NCBI GenBank assembly: GCA_023398105.1
Contig: JAEWST010000162.1
Coordinates: 13,295 to 77,294 of the forward strand
Origin: Bacillota bacterium
GTDB taxonomy: Bacteria > Bacillota > Clostridia > Acetivibrionales > DSM-1351
Reading direction: 5' to 3'
DNA length: 64,000 bases
Shown: positions 36,440-46,016 of the stretch, piece after piece
Layout: the number at the start of each line of letters is the position of its first letter
Position numbering within the stretch: the stretch's first letter is position 1
Position numbers and translations under genes: made by a program
The notes under the pieces: model-generated
Database searches by the model: none
What the model saw: the letters and a program-made list of their open reading frames with translations, nothing else
Told to the model about the DNA's origin: nothing

Positions 36440-36504
36440 CAAAAAACGCTTGCGTTTTTTGAGACTCGAAAGTGCACCATGTAAGCACTAACTATACTTT
36501 CGAG
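36440..36504. repeat. two-hairpin structured repeat, copy 2
   Basis: Hairpin CAAAAAACGC/GCGTTTTTTG, then stem CTCGAAAGT/ACTTTCGAG around a loop containing CACCATGTAAGCACTAACTA. The loop matches copy 1 at 18098-18164, while the stems carry paired substitutions. It lies within the CIS operon, between the tail protein I gene and the last gene. Confidence 0.65.
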
Positions 36505-36522
36505 ATATTAAATCTTTACCAA

Positions 36523-37713
36523 CTAGGGTTCTTCATCCTTATCTAAAAGTATATTATTAAAAAGGCTTGAAGAATCTTCATCTAAACGTATTGTGGAAAG
36601 ACTGGAAAGCGTTGTATTATACTCCAGATATGTGTGCGAATCAAGGTAAATTAATGGTTGCAGAATGATTAGCTTCACCTTTGTAAACGCTGGCTTTTCT
36701 TCATCCAAAAGCTTTTGCAGTGCAATCTGCTGCTGTAAGGAAGGCACACAATCTGCTCTCACAATAACACAAAAGGTATATGGATCAATTGAATAGAGTT
36801 CATTATATAACTCTCTAAATTTCGGGTTTTTTTCTATATTTTTTATTTGGAAATGCTCCACAATCAGAGGTTTGCTTCCAGTATATATCTCAACAATATC
36901 TTCAATCGCCTGCTTTGTGCCTCTCCTTTTATATATCTCAGGTGCTCTTTCAACAAGCTTTCTTAATTGCTTTTCCCCCCAGCTTTCATCAACCTTAACA
37001 GACAACCAGGATGCAAGCCATTTAAGATATTCTCCATCAACACAATCTATATCAAATAATCTTGATGCATTTGCAATTTGTTCCTCCATATCGCTCATAA
37101 TACTACTAAATATTGATAAAAACCGTTCAAGAAAATCTCTGCTTTTTTCATCACTGCTGAACGCACTGGGCAAATAATCTAAGTACGACATTCTTGGGTA
37201 ATAAATCCGTGCTTTCTTTACGCAGGGATTTTTAATTTTGTTTCCTTCAAATTCTAGCTTAAACCAAAAATATCTGCCCTTTGCCTTATGCAATAACACA
37301 TCTGATGGCTTTGTAACGGGCCAAAGCCAAGGCATAAATAGTTCCCCCAGCTTCCTCTTAAACTCAGTCCCTGCAAAATACCATACTTTCTCAAGCTCTT
37401 TTTTTCTGTTGGGATAGGTGTTATCCATTATAATCAAATCAATGTCATAATTCTTACCCTCTATATTAACAACCTTTTCATCTGAAGCAAAATAATATAG
37501 CTTAATATCACCTTCCTTATAGGTATCTGTATCAAGCACCATCCTATGCCAAAGCATTTCACTTTCAGTGCTGTCAATTGCTAATGAATAAAAAGCACCC
37601 GCTTCGCTGTTATTTTCTAATGCAATACCATTGTCTGCTATATATGTATTTATACCTAATCCTTTTTGCCACTCATTTTGGTTCAAGGTGAAAAACTTAA
37701 ATTCATCATACAT
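36523..37713 (-). CDS. phage tail protein I-like baseplate protein
   Basis: A 396-aa protein. Residues about 170-280 hold the tail protein I domain: YLPSAFSSDEKSRDFLERFLSIF, DGEYLKWLASWLSVKVDESW and RRGTKQAIEDIVEIYTG. The N-terminal ~150 residues are a beta-rich module (MLWHRMVLDTDTYKEGDIKLYYF) often found with it in contractile systems. It follows the baseplate J-like gene after 25 bases and would sit at the baseplate periphery. Confidence 0.8.
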   Translation of the reverse strand: MYDEFKFFTLNQNEWQKGLGINTYIADNGIALENNSEAGAFYSLAIDSTESEMLWHRMVLDTDTYKEGDIKLYYFASDEKVVNIEGKNYDIDLIIMDNTYPNRKKELEKVWYFAGTEFKRKLGELFMPWLWPVTKPSDVLLHKAKGRYFWFKLEFEGNKIKNPCVKKARIYYPRMSYLDYLPSAFSSDEKSRDFLERFLSIFSSIMSDMEEQIANASRLFDIDCVDGEYLKWLASWLSVKVDESWGEKQLRKLVERAPEIYKRRGTKQAIEDIVEIYTGSKPLIVEHFQIKNIEKNPKFRELYNELYSIDPYTFCVIVRADCVPSLQQQIALQKLLDEEKPAFTKVKLIILQPLIYLDSHTYLEYNTTLSSLSTIRLDEDSSSLFNNILLDKDEEP

Positions 37714-37738
37714 CCTTCATCCGCCCTTACACAGGAAA

Positions 37739-39970
37739 TTAAATATTTGTCTTATTAATTACATGTATTTTATGCTCACCTGAATACACAATCGCATGGG
37801 GATATAACCTTACATCACCACCACTGTCAATTTCAGCTGCTCGCCCCTCAAATTGAATTCTGAGTTCTCTAACATACTCTACTCCGCTGATTTGCTTTAT
37901 TCTTCCGTAAATATCTCCTTTATACACTGTTCTACCAAAGTCCCAGCCCTCTGATTCTTCACCACTCCCAACGGGTGACAGCATATCATGTAGAGCATCC
38001 TTTATTTTCTTGCTATTCAGATTAATATGCTGTTCAACCACCACTACTGCACTTACAGTAATTTTGACATATTCAGGTGGAATAACCTCAAGCTCTGTTG
38101 TAATGAGCCTGAATTTGTCAAGATGCCTTCTCATATTCTCAAGAAACTGTTTACTCGGTAAAGGCTTCTCAACTGTACTGTATGGAACTGCTACAATACA
38201 AACCTTTGCCTTAACCTGGCTAGCTGGATATCCCTTGAGTCCTGGTTCAAAAAGAGGGATCGCCTTTACCTTCGCTACCCGTAAGCCTGGGGTCATTTTT
38301 GCCAGTTCCTCATAATCCTCACAGGTTACAGCCTTATATATACTTTTTAGATCTCTTCTTGCACGTTGCTTTGCCTCTTGAATAGACTCTTTATTGGTTC
38401 CTCCTTCTGCTGGGGTACTCTTAAGCACATGAATATGACTTAAGCTTTCAATTTTTGTAGATAATGTATTAATCTCGTTTGTCTTAATGTTTCCCTTTTC
38501 TGTTCCACCAGTTTGACATGAAATTATGGAAATATTATACATTCCTAAGTTTTGAGGAATAGCACCCCTTTCATTGTCTCCAAACAAAATCTCTGCTGTA
38601 TTCTCCTTCAGAATATAATGTTTATCAATAGGACTTGAATTATCGAAGTTGTCAACCCTTCTCCAATCTTCCCAAAATAAGCTGTTCATCCCTTTTAGTT
38701 TTTGTCCTACTTGTATTCTAAAGCTATCAGTAATAATATCTTTTATGTTTGTTTCTACTTTCTGATTTGACAGTCCATTGCTTCCTGCAATTAATGCAGT
38801 TTCTTCAAAGGAATGTGAGCAGGAAATAAGGCGTATATTATCAATTCCCTTCTCAGGTATTTTTCCATTTTTACCGTCGCCGAACAAAATTGAGCAATTA
38901 TTTCCTATGAAATCCAACTTAAGCTCAAAATGCTTGTCAGTCGGTTCTGATTTTGAAAGGCTTTCAACCCTTTCCCAGTTAAACCAAACCTCATTGCCTT
39001 CAATATACTCCTTTACCTGTACATAACATTTACCAGTAAATGCAAGATAGCTTGAATGAATATATTGTTGATTAGGTTTTCCTGTTGCGCAAAAATGATA
39101 GAAGTCACATAAGGTATTCCTGTGTATTGCTTCTACTGTATTAAATCCCAGCTCACAAAGCTTTGGTGAAATTTCATACCCATCCTCTTCAATGTTGCAG
39201 CAAAGCCAGTATAGTTCAGCTTCTGGCGAATACTCAAGCTGTATTGGCATCATAGGTCTGTCAATGCTAAAAAACAGCTGACCCTTAAAATGAAGATTAT
39301 AAGTAGTATCTTTAATTATGCTGACATTTCTCCATTCATTTCCATCATAGTATTTCCATAAAAGCTTTGCTGATGGAATAAATTCTCCCTCATTAGGAAT
39401 TAATGCTGGCACAGGATAATCCTCAAAAACATTTAATGATATATGTATATTTGTTCCTTCTGGCAACGCTTCATTCAATCCTATATACAGCTTGCTTCCT
39501 CTTTTAGCCTCGTTTCCAAAGGGATAAAAGGCTGTTCCCCATACATTATTTTGCTCAGTATAATCCCATATCTGATTTTCACAAACGGATATCACTTTTT
39601 CAATTTTTGCTGATAGCAGAAAATTTTCCTGTGTCGTCTCAAAAACCTCACCCCTTGCGCCTAAAGGTGTGCCTATTGGTAAATAAGTATTTCTTATAAC
39701 ATCTTCAAAGGTTACGTTTGCTTTTGCCAAGGTAGCACTTTTAGGCTTTATTCCTAATAGCTTCAGAAATTTCAGCTCATTTTTCAAGGTTACTCTGTCA
39801 AGGTAATACTGCTGCATTTCAATAAGCCATGCTAAAAGCTCAATAAAGGTAATCCCAGGGTCATGGTGATTTTCATCTGTCCATTCAGGGATTAGTCCCG
39901 GAATCATTTTTTTTGCACTTTCAATGATATCTTTAAATGTACGATCATCGAGATTCATTTGTGAAAGCAT
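37739..39970 (-). CDS. baseplate J-like protein 2
   Basis: A 743-aa baseplate protein. The N-terminus (FIELLAWLIEMQQYYLDRVTLKNELKFLKLLGIKP) and the J-like core (AEGGTNKESIQEAKQRARRDLKSIYKAVTCEDYEELAKMTPGL, split across residues ~540-580) match the family TIGR02243-type proteins. FGDGKNGKIPEKG and FGDNERGAIPQNLG show an internal duplicated motif. The C-terminus ends IVYSGEHKIHVI, like that of its larger paralogue next door. Together these two would form the wedge, as Afp11 and Afp12 do. Confidence 0.82.
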   Translation of the reverse strand: MLSQMNLDDRTFKDIIESAKKMIPGLIPEWTDENHHDPGITFIELLAWLIEMQQYYLDRVTLKNELKFLKLLGIKPKSATLAKANVTFEDVIRNTYLPIGTPLGARGEVFETTQENFLLSAKIEKVISVCENQIWDYTEQNNVWGTAFYPFGNEAKRGSKLYIGLNEALPEGTNIHISLNVFEDYPVPALIPNEGEFIPSAKLLWKYYDGNEWRNVSIIKDTTYNLHFKGQLFFSIDRPMMPIQLEYSPEAELYWLCCNIEEDGYEISPKLCELGFNTVEAIHRNTLCDFYHFCATGKPNQQYIHSSYLAFTGKCYVQVKEYIEGNEVWFNWERVESLSKSEPTDKHFELKLDFIGNNCSILFGDGKNGKIPEKGIDNIRLISCSHSFEETALIAGSNGLSNQKVETNIKDIITDSFRIQVGQKLKGMNSLFWEDWRRVDNFDNSSPIDKHYILKENTAEILFGDNERGAIPQNLGMYNISIISCQTGGTEKGNIKTNEINTLSTKIESLSHIHVLKSTPAEGGTNKESIQEAKQRARRDLKSIYKAVTCEDYEELAKMTPGLRVAKVKAIPLFEPGLKGYPASQVKAKVCIVAVPYSTVEKPLPSKQFLENMRRHLDKFRLITTELEVIPPEYVKITVSAVVVVEQHINLNSKKIKDALHDMLSPVGSGEESEGWDFGRTVYKGDIYGRIKQISGVEYVRELRIQFEGRAAEIDSGGDVRLYPHAIVYSGEHKIHVINKTNI

Positions 39971-40008
39971 TATAGTCTACCCTTTCAGTTCTATATATTA
40001 TTTGAACC

Positions 40009-43000
40009 TTACCTACTGACAGATTTTACATCAATTTTGTGTTCTCCGCTAGCTACAATACCGTAGGTATAGTGTTCTATTTCTTCTAATCCAATATTTC
40101 TTCTTCTTCCGTCCTTAATCAAACTAACAGACAAAACAGCCTTTTCTACATAGCTTACTCCTTTAATTGATTTCAGAAGGGGGTAAATTACCGATTCATG
40201 CGGGTATTGTCCAATTTCCCATCCCTTTTTATCAAGATTTCCTTCTAATGGGTTTAAAAATTCCTTAAGCTTATTTACAGCTTCAAGTTCAATTGGCACA
40301 ACCTGCTCCATACTATTTGTTATAACCACAGCAAATATAGAGTACTCAAGCTTTACAGCTTCTATTACATGAATCTTTCCAGCGGACATCATTGTGGCTG
40401 CACATTGCTTTGCAATATAGCTTTCAACCTGCTCCTTGATTATAGCGAAGGCTTCTGCACCTAAATCACCCACATAAGCTGCAAGCGTTACATGTCCTGT
40501 TTCCATCTCGCCATTTGCATTAAAGCACGGCAAACATCTTACTTTTCTTATATTTCTCGCCGCCTCCATTGCAAGACATTCAAAATCTCCTGCAGTCACG
40601 GCTCTGTTCCGGTGCTTTATCAGCTGTGGCCACCGTAGCATGGCTTGTTCGTTTGTCTCAGCATCATGTCCACCAAAGGAAGGTTTAGCATTAAAAACCT
40701 TTTCTATAAAAGCAATTCTATGATAAGAAACTGAAATGTCGTGTGCATTAACATTACCCTTTTTACCGCCTCCGACACTATATTTAACCTTTACGCCATG
40801 AATCCCGCTTTGCACAGGTTTTTTACCATTTTTGCCATCTCCAAACTGTATTTTCCCGCTAGGTCTGTCGATGACATAATGCCTACCCTTTGGTGATGAA
40901 TCTATAAGATTGTCGGTTGAATTCCATCTAACCCAAAACTCGATTATATCGCCTGCGTAATCCTTTTCTACCTCGATACCCTCGGGCATTTTTTGGTAAA
41001 GTTCTTTCATTTCCTCTGAATTTAAATTATTTACCTCATTTACCCATATCTCTTCTTGAAGAACAGAACCCTTTTTCAGTTTGTACTCTCTGCCTAAAGT
41101 ATCAATGCATTCAAGCAGTTCTCCTGCTACAGTCTCCTTCTGTGTTACTTCCATTGTATTTATTAAAATACTTTCAACCTTGGGAAATCCTTCTTCTCTA
41201 TCAGACTCTCGCAAAATTCTTATCCAGTATAGCTCTCTGCCAAAGATTGTTTTTTGTGCAAAATCATTAGAGCCTGTAAACATAACTATACCTGTTCGTG
41301 CAAGATTATTTGTATTATCAAGAGTATCCAGCCTTTGCCAGCCATCATTACTTAAATATTGCCAGTTTAATGTTGGAAGTCCCTCAGAAGCTTTGCTATT
41401 TATGGAAAAAAGCATACTGATGGGTCCCTTTAGCGGCGGAGCATCAAAGCCTAAATAAAACGCATTTGAAGGTGTATCAAAGGCTTCAAAAGGTTTAAAA
41501 AGATATTTCTCCTTTAAGATATTAATGCTTTTATCCACATATTCGAAATTATTGTAGGTAACACAGGAATTTACTGGAACAGCTTTTAAAAACTGAAAAT
41601 TCAGTCTCATATCCTCAATCCAGGGTGAATTGTAAATAGAAAAAGGTGCATACTGGTTTCTTATACTAACCGAACGCACTCTTATCCAGTAATTTGTATG
41701 ATTATTTACAAGGGTTTCGCATATATCCTCTGGGCAATTGAAGCTAAAGGATATATTTCTTTCTTCTTGATCCTCCGATTGGAACAGCTCATCCTGACTC
41801 TCATCCAATAAAAGCTTTACCCAACCTCTTCCATTCCAATACTCCCAGTATACGTTTGTAAGGCTTATTCTTTGGGGCTCAGGCTGAATAAAATCAGATT
41901 TCTCCATTATTAATTTCCAATTGATTTCTTTTAGCAATTCTTCATTAACCCTATTTTCTCTAAACTTTAGCTTGAAGCTTAATGTGATTTTAGAGCCTCT
42001 TTTTGACAGAATTTCTTTACTGGATATATATAACATATCGTATATAGAGAAAATCTCCTTAAATGGATAAAATCCTTCTTTATTAAGCTCAACATCATTG
42101 CCTATTAACATATCTGGCTCAAAGCCTGACTCATCCTCCAGCAATAAAGCCAAGGCATCAATAGCATCAATCTCAATATCTGCTACTTCACTGATGTTTT
42201 TTATCTCACATTTTATCCACTTACTTTTAATCCCTTGTAGCTCATCCTCTGCTATCGGGATGCTACTAGCTTTTTGTAATGTTAGCGTTTTGCCTATTGC
42301 CTTTACATTATCAAACGGTCGCCATTCATCTTGGCTTTTGTACATCCATATGGTATTTGAGCTGTCGGCTAGCCTCCTTGTAATATCTACCTCCAGATAT
42401 TTACTGGTACTATTTTTAAATAAAAGCTCAATAGTTGCCCCTCTTGATAAATTAAACATATTGTCATGGGCTAAATACAAGACATGCTGTTGTAAATTCA
42501 TTTTACTATCTGAACAAAACAGCTTTTCCGATATGCCCCCATCATGTGTGAAAAGCTCCTGCTTAACTCTTGATATGTTATCAGAAACAGCATTTACATT
42601 GTACCCGTCCACAATATTTGCAGGCGTAGCAAGGAATGCCTTTTCTGTCTCAAAAATAACCTTGTCATTATCTGCTGAGTTGGCAGAAAACTTTATTCCA
42701 GCAGGAATCATTACTGACTCTGCTACTCCAGTAAGCAGCTTTACAGTAATATAAGCCCTTGCGGCAGTAGCAGGCAAGGTACTTATGCCAAGCATGTTTA
42801 AAAATGCAATATAATTTTTATAGGGAACTTTTTTATATCTGTCAATGTTTCCTTTAAACATTTCTGCAAATATTAAAAAAAGTGCACTCCCAGCGTCAGG
42901 GTTCTGTTTTGTAAATCTCCACTCGGGAGTATAATAGTGAAAATTCTCCATCATTTCTTTAACTAATTCCGTATAATCTTTTCCACCCATCGCAGGATAC

Positions 43001-43026
43001 AAAACTCTACCTCCATTCATGCTCAT
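40009..43026 (-). CDS. baseplate J-like protein 1
   Basis: A 1005-aa baseplate wedge protein, the larger of two related genes. It contains FGDGKNGKKPVQSG, the J-like core GGHDAETNEQAMLRWPQL followed by AVTAGDFECLAMEAARNIRKV, and a C-terminus ending YGIVASGEHKID. The N-terminal region (ALFLIFAEMFKGNIDRYKKVPYKNYIAFLNMLG) marks the baseplate docking part. It begins 13 bases after the gp25-like gene. No strong ribosome site is visible, so coupled translation is likely. Confidence 0.82.
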   Translation of the reverse strand: MSMNGGRVLYPAMGGKDYTELVKEMMENFHYYTPEWRFTKQNPDAGSALFLIFAEMFKGNIDRYKKVPYKNYIAFLNMLGISTLPATAARAYITVKLLTGVAESVMIPAGIKFSANSADNDKVIFETEKAFLATPANIVDGYNVNAVSDNISRVKQELFTHDGGISEKLFCSDSKMNLQQHVLYLAHDNMFNLSRGATIELLFKNSTSKYLEVDITRRLADSSNTIWMYKSQDEWRPFDNVKAIGKTLTLQKASSIPIAEDELQGIKSKWIKCEIKNISEVADIEIDAIDALALLLEDESGFEPDMLIGNDVELNKEGFYPFKEIFSIYDMLYISSKEILSKRGSKITLSFKLKFRENRVNEELLKEINWKLIMEKSDFIQPEPQRISLTNVYWEYWNGRGWVKLLLDESQDELFQSEDQEERNISFSFNCPEDICETLVNNHTNYWIRVRSVSIRNQYAPFSIYNSPWIEDMRLNFQFLKAVPVNSCVTYNNFEYVDKSINILKEKYLFKPFEAFDTPSNAFYLGFDAPPLKGPISMLFSINSKASEGLPTLNWQYLSNDGWQRLDTLDNTNNLARTGIVMFTGSNDFAQKTIFGRELYWIRILRESDREEGFPKVESILINTMEVTQKETVAGELLECIDTLGREYKLKKGSVLQEEIWVNEVNNLNSEEMKELYQKMPEGIEVEKDYAGDIIEFWVRWNSTDNLIDSSPKGRHYVIDRPSGKIQFGDGKNGKKPVQSGIHGVKVKYSVGGGKKGNVNAHDISVSYHRIAFIEKVFNAKPSFGGHDAETNEQAMLRWPQLIKHRNRAVTAGDFECLAMEAARNIRKVRCLPCFNANGEMETGHVTLAAYVGDLGAEAFAIIKEQVESYIAKQCAATMMSAGKIHVIEAVKLEYSIFAVVITNSMEQVVPIELEAVNKLKEFLNPLEGNLDKKGWEIGQYPHESVIYPLLKSIKGVSYVEKAVLSVSLIKDGRRRNIGLEEIEHYTYGIVASGEHKIDVKSVSR

Positions 43027-43038
43027 CTGAACTTAATA

Positions 43039-43437
43039 CTATTTTGAACCTTCTTCCAGATAAAAAGGATAAACCATATTATATCTATTGTTTGTTGAGC
43101 GCACTGTATAATGTATATCAATATTAATTTTCCCGGGTACTTCTGTATCTTTAAGGGCTTTTATATCCACCTCTCCTACCCTTGGCTCCCAAATCATAAT
43201 AGCCTCTCTTATGTCCTCTTCCATCTTTCTCATAGTAACTTCATCTGTCAGATCAAATACAAATCGTCTCAATCCACATCCGAAGTCACTCTTCATAACA
43301 CGTTCACCCTTCGAGGTTTGTAATATGATTGTTATTGCTTCTGATATGTCCTGTTCGTTTTCAGACATCAGTATTCTTCCTGTTTTCGGGTTAACCTGAA
43401 CAGGAAATTTCCAGCCTCTTCCTAGATAACTATCCAT
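43039..43437 (-). CDS. gp25/GPW-like baseplate wedge protein
   Basis: A 132-aa protein with the GPW_gp25 pattern: ISEAITIILQTSKGERVMKSDFGCGLRRFVFD and then MRKMEEDIREAIMIWEPRV. In contractile systems gp25 nucleates the sheath at the baseplate. The ATG at 43437 is preferred (AAGAGG ten bases upstream) over GTG at 43443. It is placed between the spike gene and the J-like genes, as in AFP/PVC clusters. Confidence 0.88.
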   Translation of the reverse strand: MDSYLGRGWKFPVQVNPKTGRILMSENEQDISEAITIILQTSKGERVMKSDFGCGLRRFVFDLTDEVTMRKMEEDIREAIMIWEPRVGEVDIKALKDTEVPGKINIDIHYTVRSTNNRYNMVYPFYLEEGSK

Positions 43438-43454
43438 AAACACTATACCTCTTG

Positions 43455-45380
43455 TTAATTAATTTTAACAATTGCTCCATTTATCATCAATACACCACCG
43501 CTTTTAAGGTTCAATGCCTGTCCAGCCTCAATATTCACAATTGCACCTTTTATACTAACCTGTGCAGTGCTTTCTAAATTTACCATAAGTGGGCCGCTTA
43601 TCTTTACACTTTGCTTTACAGAATCAAGACTTACCTGACAAGCATTTGACTTAAGCTCTGCTTTCAGGTTTCCTTTAACAGTCACAGCATTTGTCACACC
43701 ATCTATTTCAACAGCATTTAATCCTAGTTTATCCTTTATTGTTATTTTAGGAGGAGCATCCTGCAGCTCTATTGTCTGTCCTGTTAAAGTCTCTAAGGAT
43801 ACATTTGGCTGTGCGGGTGTATCATTAATCATTATCGTATTCCCCAGCTTGCTCTTTATTAAGTGCTTAAGATTTAGTGGATCTATAACAGGCGGTCTAT
43901 TTTTCATGCTCCAGAGAGAGCCTATAACATATGGACTTTCCAAGGCCCCTTCTCCAAAGGCAACAAGTACCTCATCACCTATATCAGGAATAAACTGTGC
44001 TCCAGCATAAGGTACAGCAACCCTAGCCCATCCACTGTCATCCATTAAAATATCTGCTCCCTCTCTCATGGAGTATTTTACTCTTACTCTTCCCAATCCC
44101 ATTGGATCTATATTTAATATTACAGTTCCAACTGATACGCCGCTCTTGTTAACAGAGCCTTCCCCTCCCATTCCGCTGCCGCTACCGCTGGCTTTACTCA
44201 TCTTCTTTATGCCATTAGAAATAGCTCCAAACAGATCCTCATTCCCTTTTCCCACTTCAAACTGTGTGGAATAGCCTGATTCACTTATAGTATGTGTTAC
44301 AGCTGTAATATAGTAAGTACTGTTAAGCTGACTTCCAAGACCATCTATTTTAATAAACCTTCCAGGTGACAGCTCAGGCAGACCAATACACTCACCGCTT
44401 CCCGAAAGTGATTTCATAAGCCTCTCTCCCATTTTTAACAAAGCCACAGCTTCAGCTTCAAAAAATGAGGTTATTCCTATATCGTATTCATAATCAATTA
44501 CATTTCCCATAAAAATATTTTTCATAACATTCTTTATCTTTTGACTGTCAATGCCAGGAACAGTTACATAACCAGCTAATCCCATTACTGCCATATCCAT
44601 TTTTTCACTAAAACCTCTTGTAACAACAGCACATGCCTGTTCATTAAGATCAAATTGAGGAGAAAAACTTTTAAGGCTTCTTCCCCATTTTAGTGTTGTA
44701 ATAGGAGTAAGATTACCAACGTATGGAATTCTAAAATAAAGAGTATCTCCACTTATAAAAAACTCATATCCTATTTTATTGGCCAATCTTTGTAAAAAAC
44801 TATAATTGCTCTCATTTTCTTGTTGAATAGTTTCTTGTATATCTACACTGACATCTACAACAAAATCAAGCCCATACATTGCTGCCAATATAACAGCTAT
44901 TGCAGAAGATGGCAAAAAATGCCAAGCAAATGACAGCTTATGCTTCATCATAAGATATGATTTATCATGGCACTCTACCGATAGTCTAGGGCTTCCTTCC
45001 GAGGGAAAATCAAATTTAACCGAAGTAATAAGTCCTTTAAAAACACTTTCTAGTCTATCACCATAACCCATTTTTACTTCAATAAAATTACCAATAGCAA
45101 GGTGCTTTTCAAGCCAATCTTTTTTAAAGTCGCTTGAAGCCATATCATATGCATTGCATACAGAAAAGGAGCACATATCTGACTTTTCTAGGCTTTTCTC
45201 AACCTTTAGCCCTGTTATTGCCATTCCTTCCATCTTAACAATCTCGGTCTTGCTGAACAAACCACAAATCACTTCAAAGGACGGAGCATAAAAATTGTAA
45301 TATTTCGATTCCATTTCATCAAATGAAAAGCTTCCGTTCCTTGTGAAATCCAAAATTCCTAATCCAGCCAAATCAATCAC
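43455..45380 (-). CDS. VgrG-like spike protein (gp27/gp5 type)
   Basis: A 641-aa fusion. The first ~370 residues are the late-control D/gp27-like hub domain. Residues ~410-490 form the OB-fold gp5 domain (GTVILNIDPMGLGRVRVKYS, then WARVAVPYAGAQFIPDIGDEVLVAF). A C-terminal triple beta-helix follows, with repeated SVKQSVKISGPLMVNLESTAQVSIKG-type strands (positions ~590-641). It is the central spike on which a PAAR protein sits. It overlaps the LysM gene by four bases. Confidence 0.9.
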   Translation of the reverse strand: MIDLAGLGILDFTRNGSFSFDEMESKYYNFYAPSFEVICGLFSKTEIVKMEGMAITGLKVEKSLEKSDMCSFSVCNAYDMASSDFKKDWLEKHLAIGNFIEVKMGYGDRLESVFKGLITSVKFDFPSEGSPRLSVECHDKSYLMMKHKLSFAWHFLPSSAIAVILAAMYGLDFVVDVSVDIQETIQQENESNYSFLQRLANKIGYEFFISGDTLYFRIPYVGNLTPITTLKWGRSLKSFSPQFDLNEQACAVVTRGFSEKMDMAVMGLAGYVTVPGIDSQKIKNVMKNIFMGNVIDYEYDIGITSFFEAEAVALLKMGERLMKSLSGSGECIGLPELSPGRFIKIDGLGSQLNSTYYITAVTHTISESGYSTQFEVGKGNEDLFGAISNGIKKMSKASGSGSGMGGEGSVNKSGVSVGTVILNIDPMGLGRVRVKYSMREGADILMDDSGWARVAVPYAGAQFIPDIGDEVLVAFGEGALESPYVIGSLWSMKNRPPVIDPLNLKHLIKSKLGNTIMINDTPAQPNVSLETLTGQTIELQDAPPKITIKDKLGLNAVEIDGVTNAVTVKGNLKAELKSNACQVSLDSVKQSVKISGPLMVNLESTAQVSIKGAIVNIEAGQALNLKSGGVLMINGAIVKIN

Positions 45381-46015
45381 CTCAACCGCGGAATAATAAT
45401 GTTTTTTCCTCCAGATAAAATTCTGGGATTATCTATATTATTAGCTCTAGCTATTTCTCTCCATTGCTCTGGGTCTTGGTATTCTCTGCTAGCCAGCATC
45501 CACAAGTGCTCGCCTTGATTCAGCACCCTTTGCTTTGTCCTATCTGAAGAGTTTCTGGGTATTTCCTGAAACTGTTCCCTTATGCTTTTACTTGATTTCA
45601 GTGATATATTCAGAACAGCTCTTACAGGTACACCAGACTCAGTGAACATTGTAAACTTTTGTGTCACCTTTTCCATGAACCCTTTGAAGGTTCCTCCCCT
45701 ACTACCTCCCCATGTAAACTTGACAATTGGAGGAGCATGAAGCTCAGAATCAACCCTTGCAAGCATAGTCACCTTGGTTGTGTATATTCTAACATCCTCA
45801 CTATTCTCATATGTATCAAAAAAAAGCTCCATCGAAAGGGTTTCAGAATTGCCGCTTACAAACTGATTAATAGGTTCTGAAAGTCCTACAATTGTAGTTG
45901 ATGCAAATTGATTGCCCACCTCAATAGTGTACTCATTTGGATAATAAAGTACACTGATAAGCTCTCCACTTCTACTTCCATTTACAATCTCAATAATAGC
46001 TTTATCCATTGGCAT
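45377..46015 (-). CDS. LysM-domain baseplate protein (Afp7/gp53-like)
   Basis: A 212-aa protein. The N-terminal part is the contractile-tail domain (EVGNQFASTTIVGLSEPINQFVSG), and the C-terminus is one LysM motif (NQGEHLWMLASREYQDPEQW, then NIDNPRILSGGKNIIIP). In AFP-like particles this protein clamps the hub and does not act on cell wall. It follows the 764-aa gene by one base and is coupled to the spike gene by a four-base overlap. Confidence 0.85.
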   Translation of the reverse strand: MPMDKAIIEIVNGSRSGELISVLYYPNEYTIEVGNQFASTTIVGLSEPINQFVSGNSETLSMELFFDTYENSEDVRIYTTKVTMLARVDSELHAPPIVKFTWGGSRGGTFKGFMEKVTQKFTMFTESGVPVRAVLNISLKSSKSIREQFQEIPRNSSDRTKQRVLNQGEHLWMLASREYQDPEQWREIARANNIDNPRILSGGKNIIIPRLR

Positions 46016-46016
46016 G

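Noticed and set aside
42098..42754. 218-codon rightward frame within the larger baseplate J-like gene
   Set aside because: Low-complexity Ser/Ile composition and no start signal; the opposite frame has baseplate motifs.
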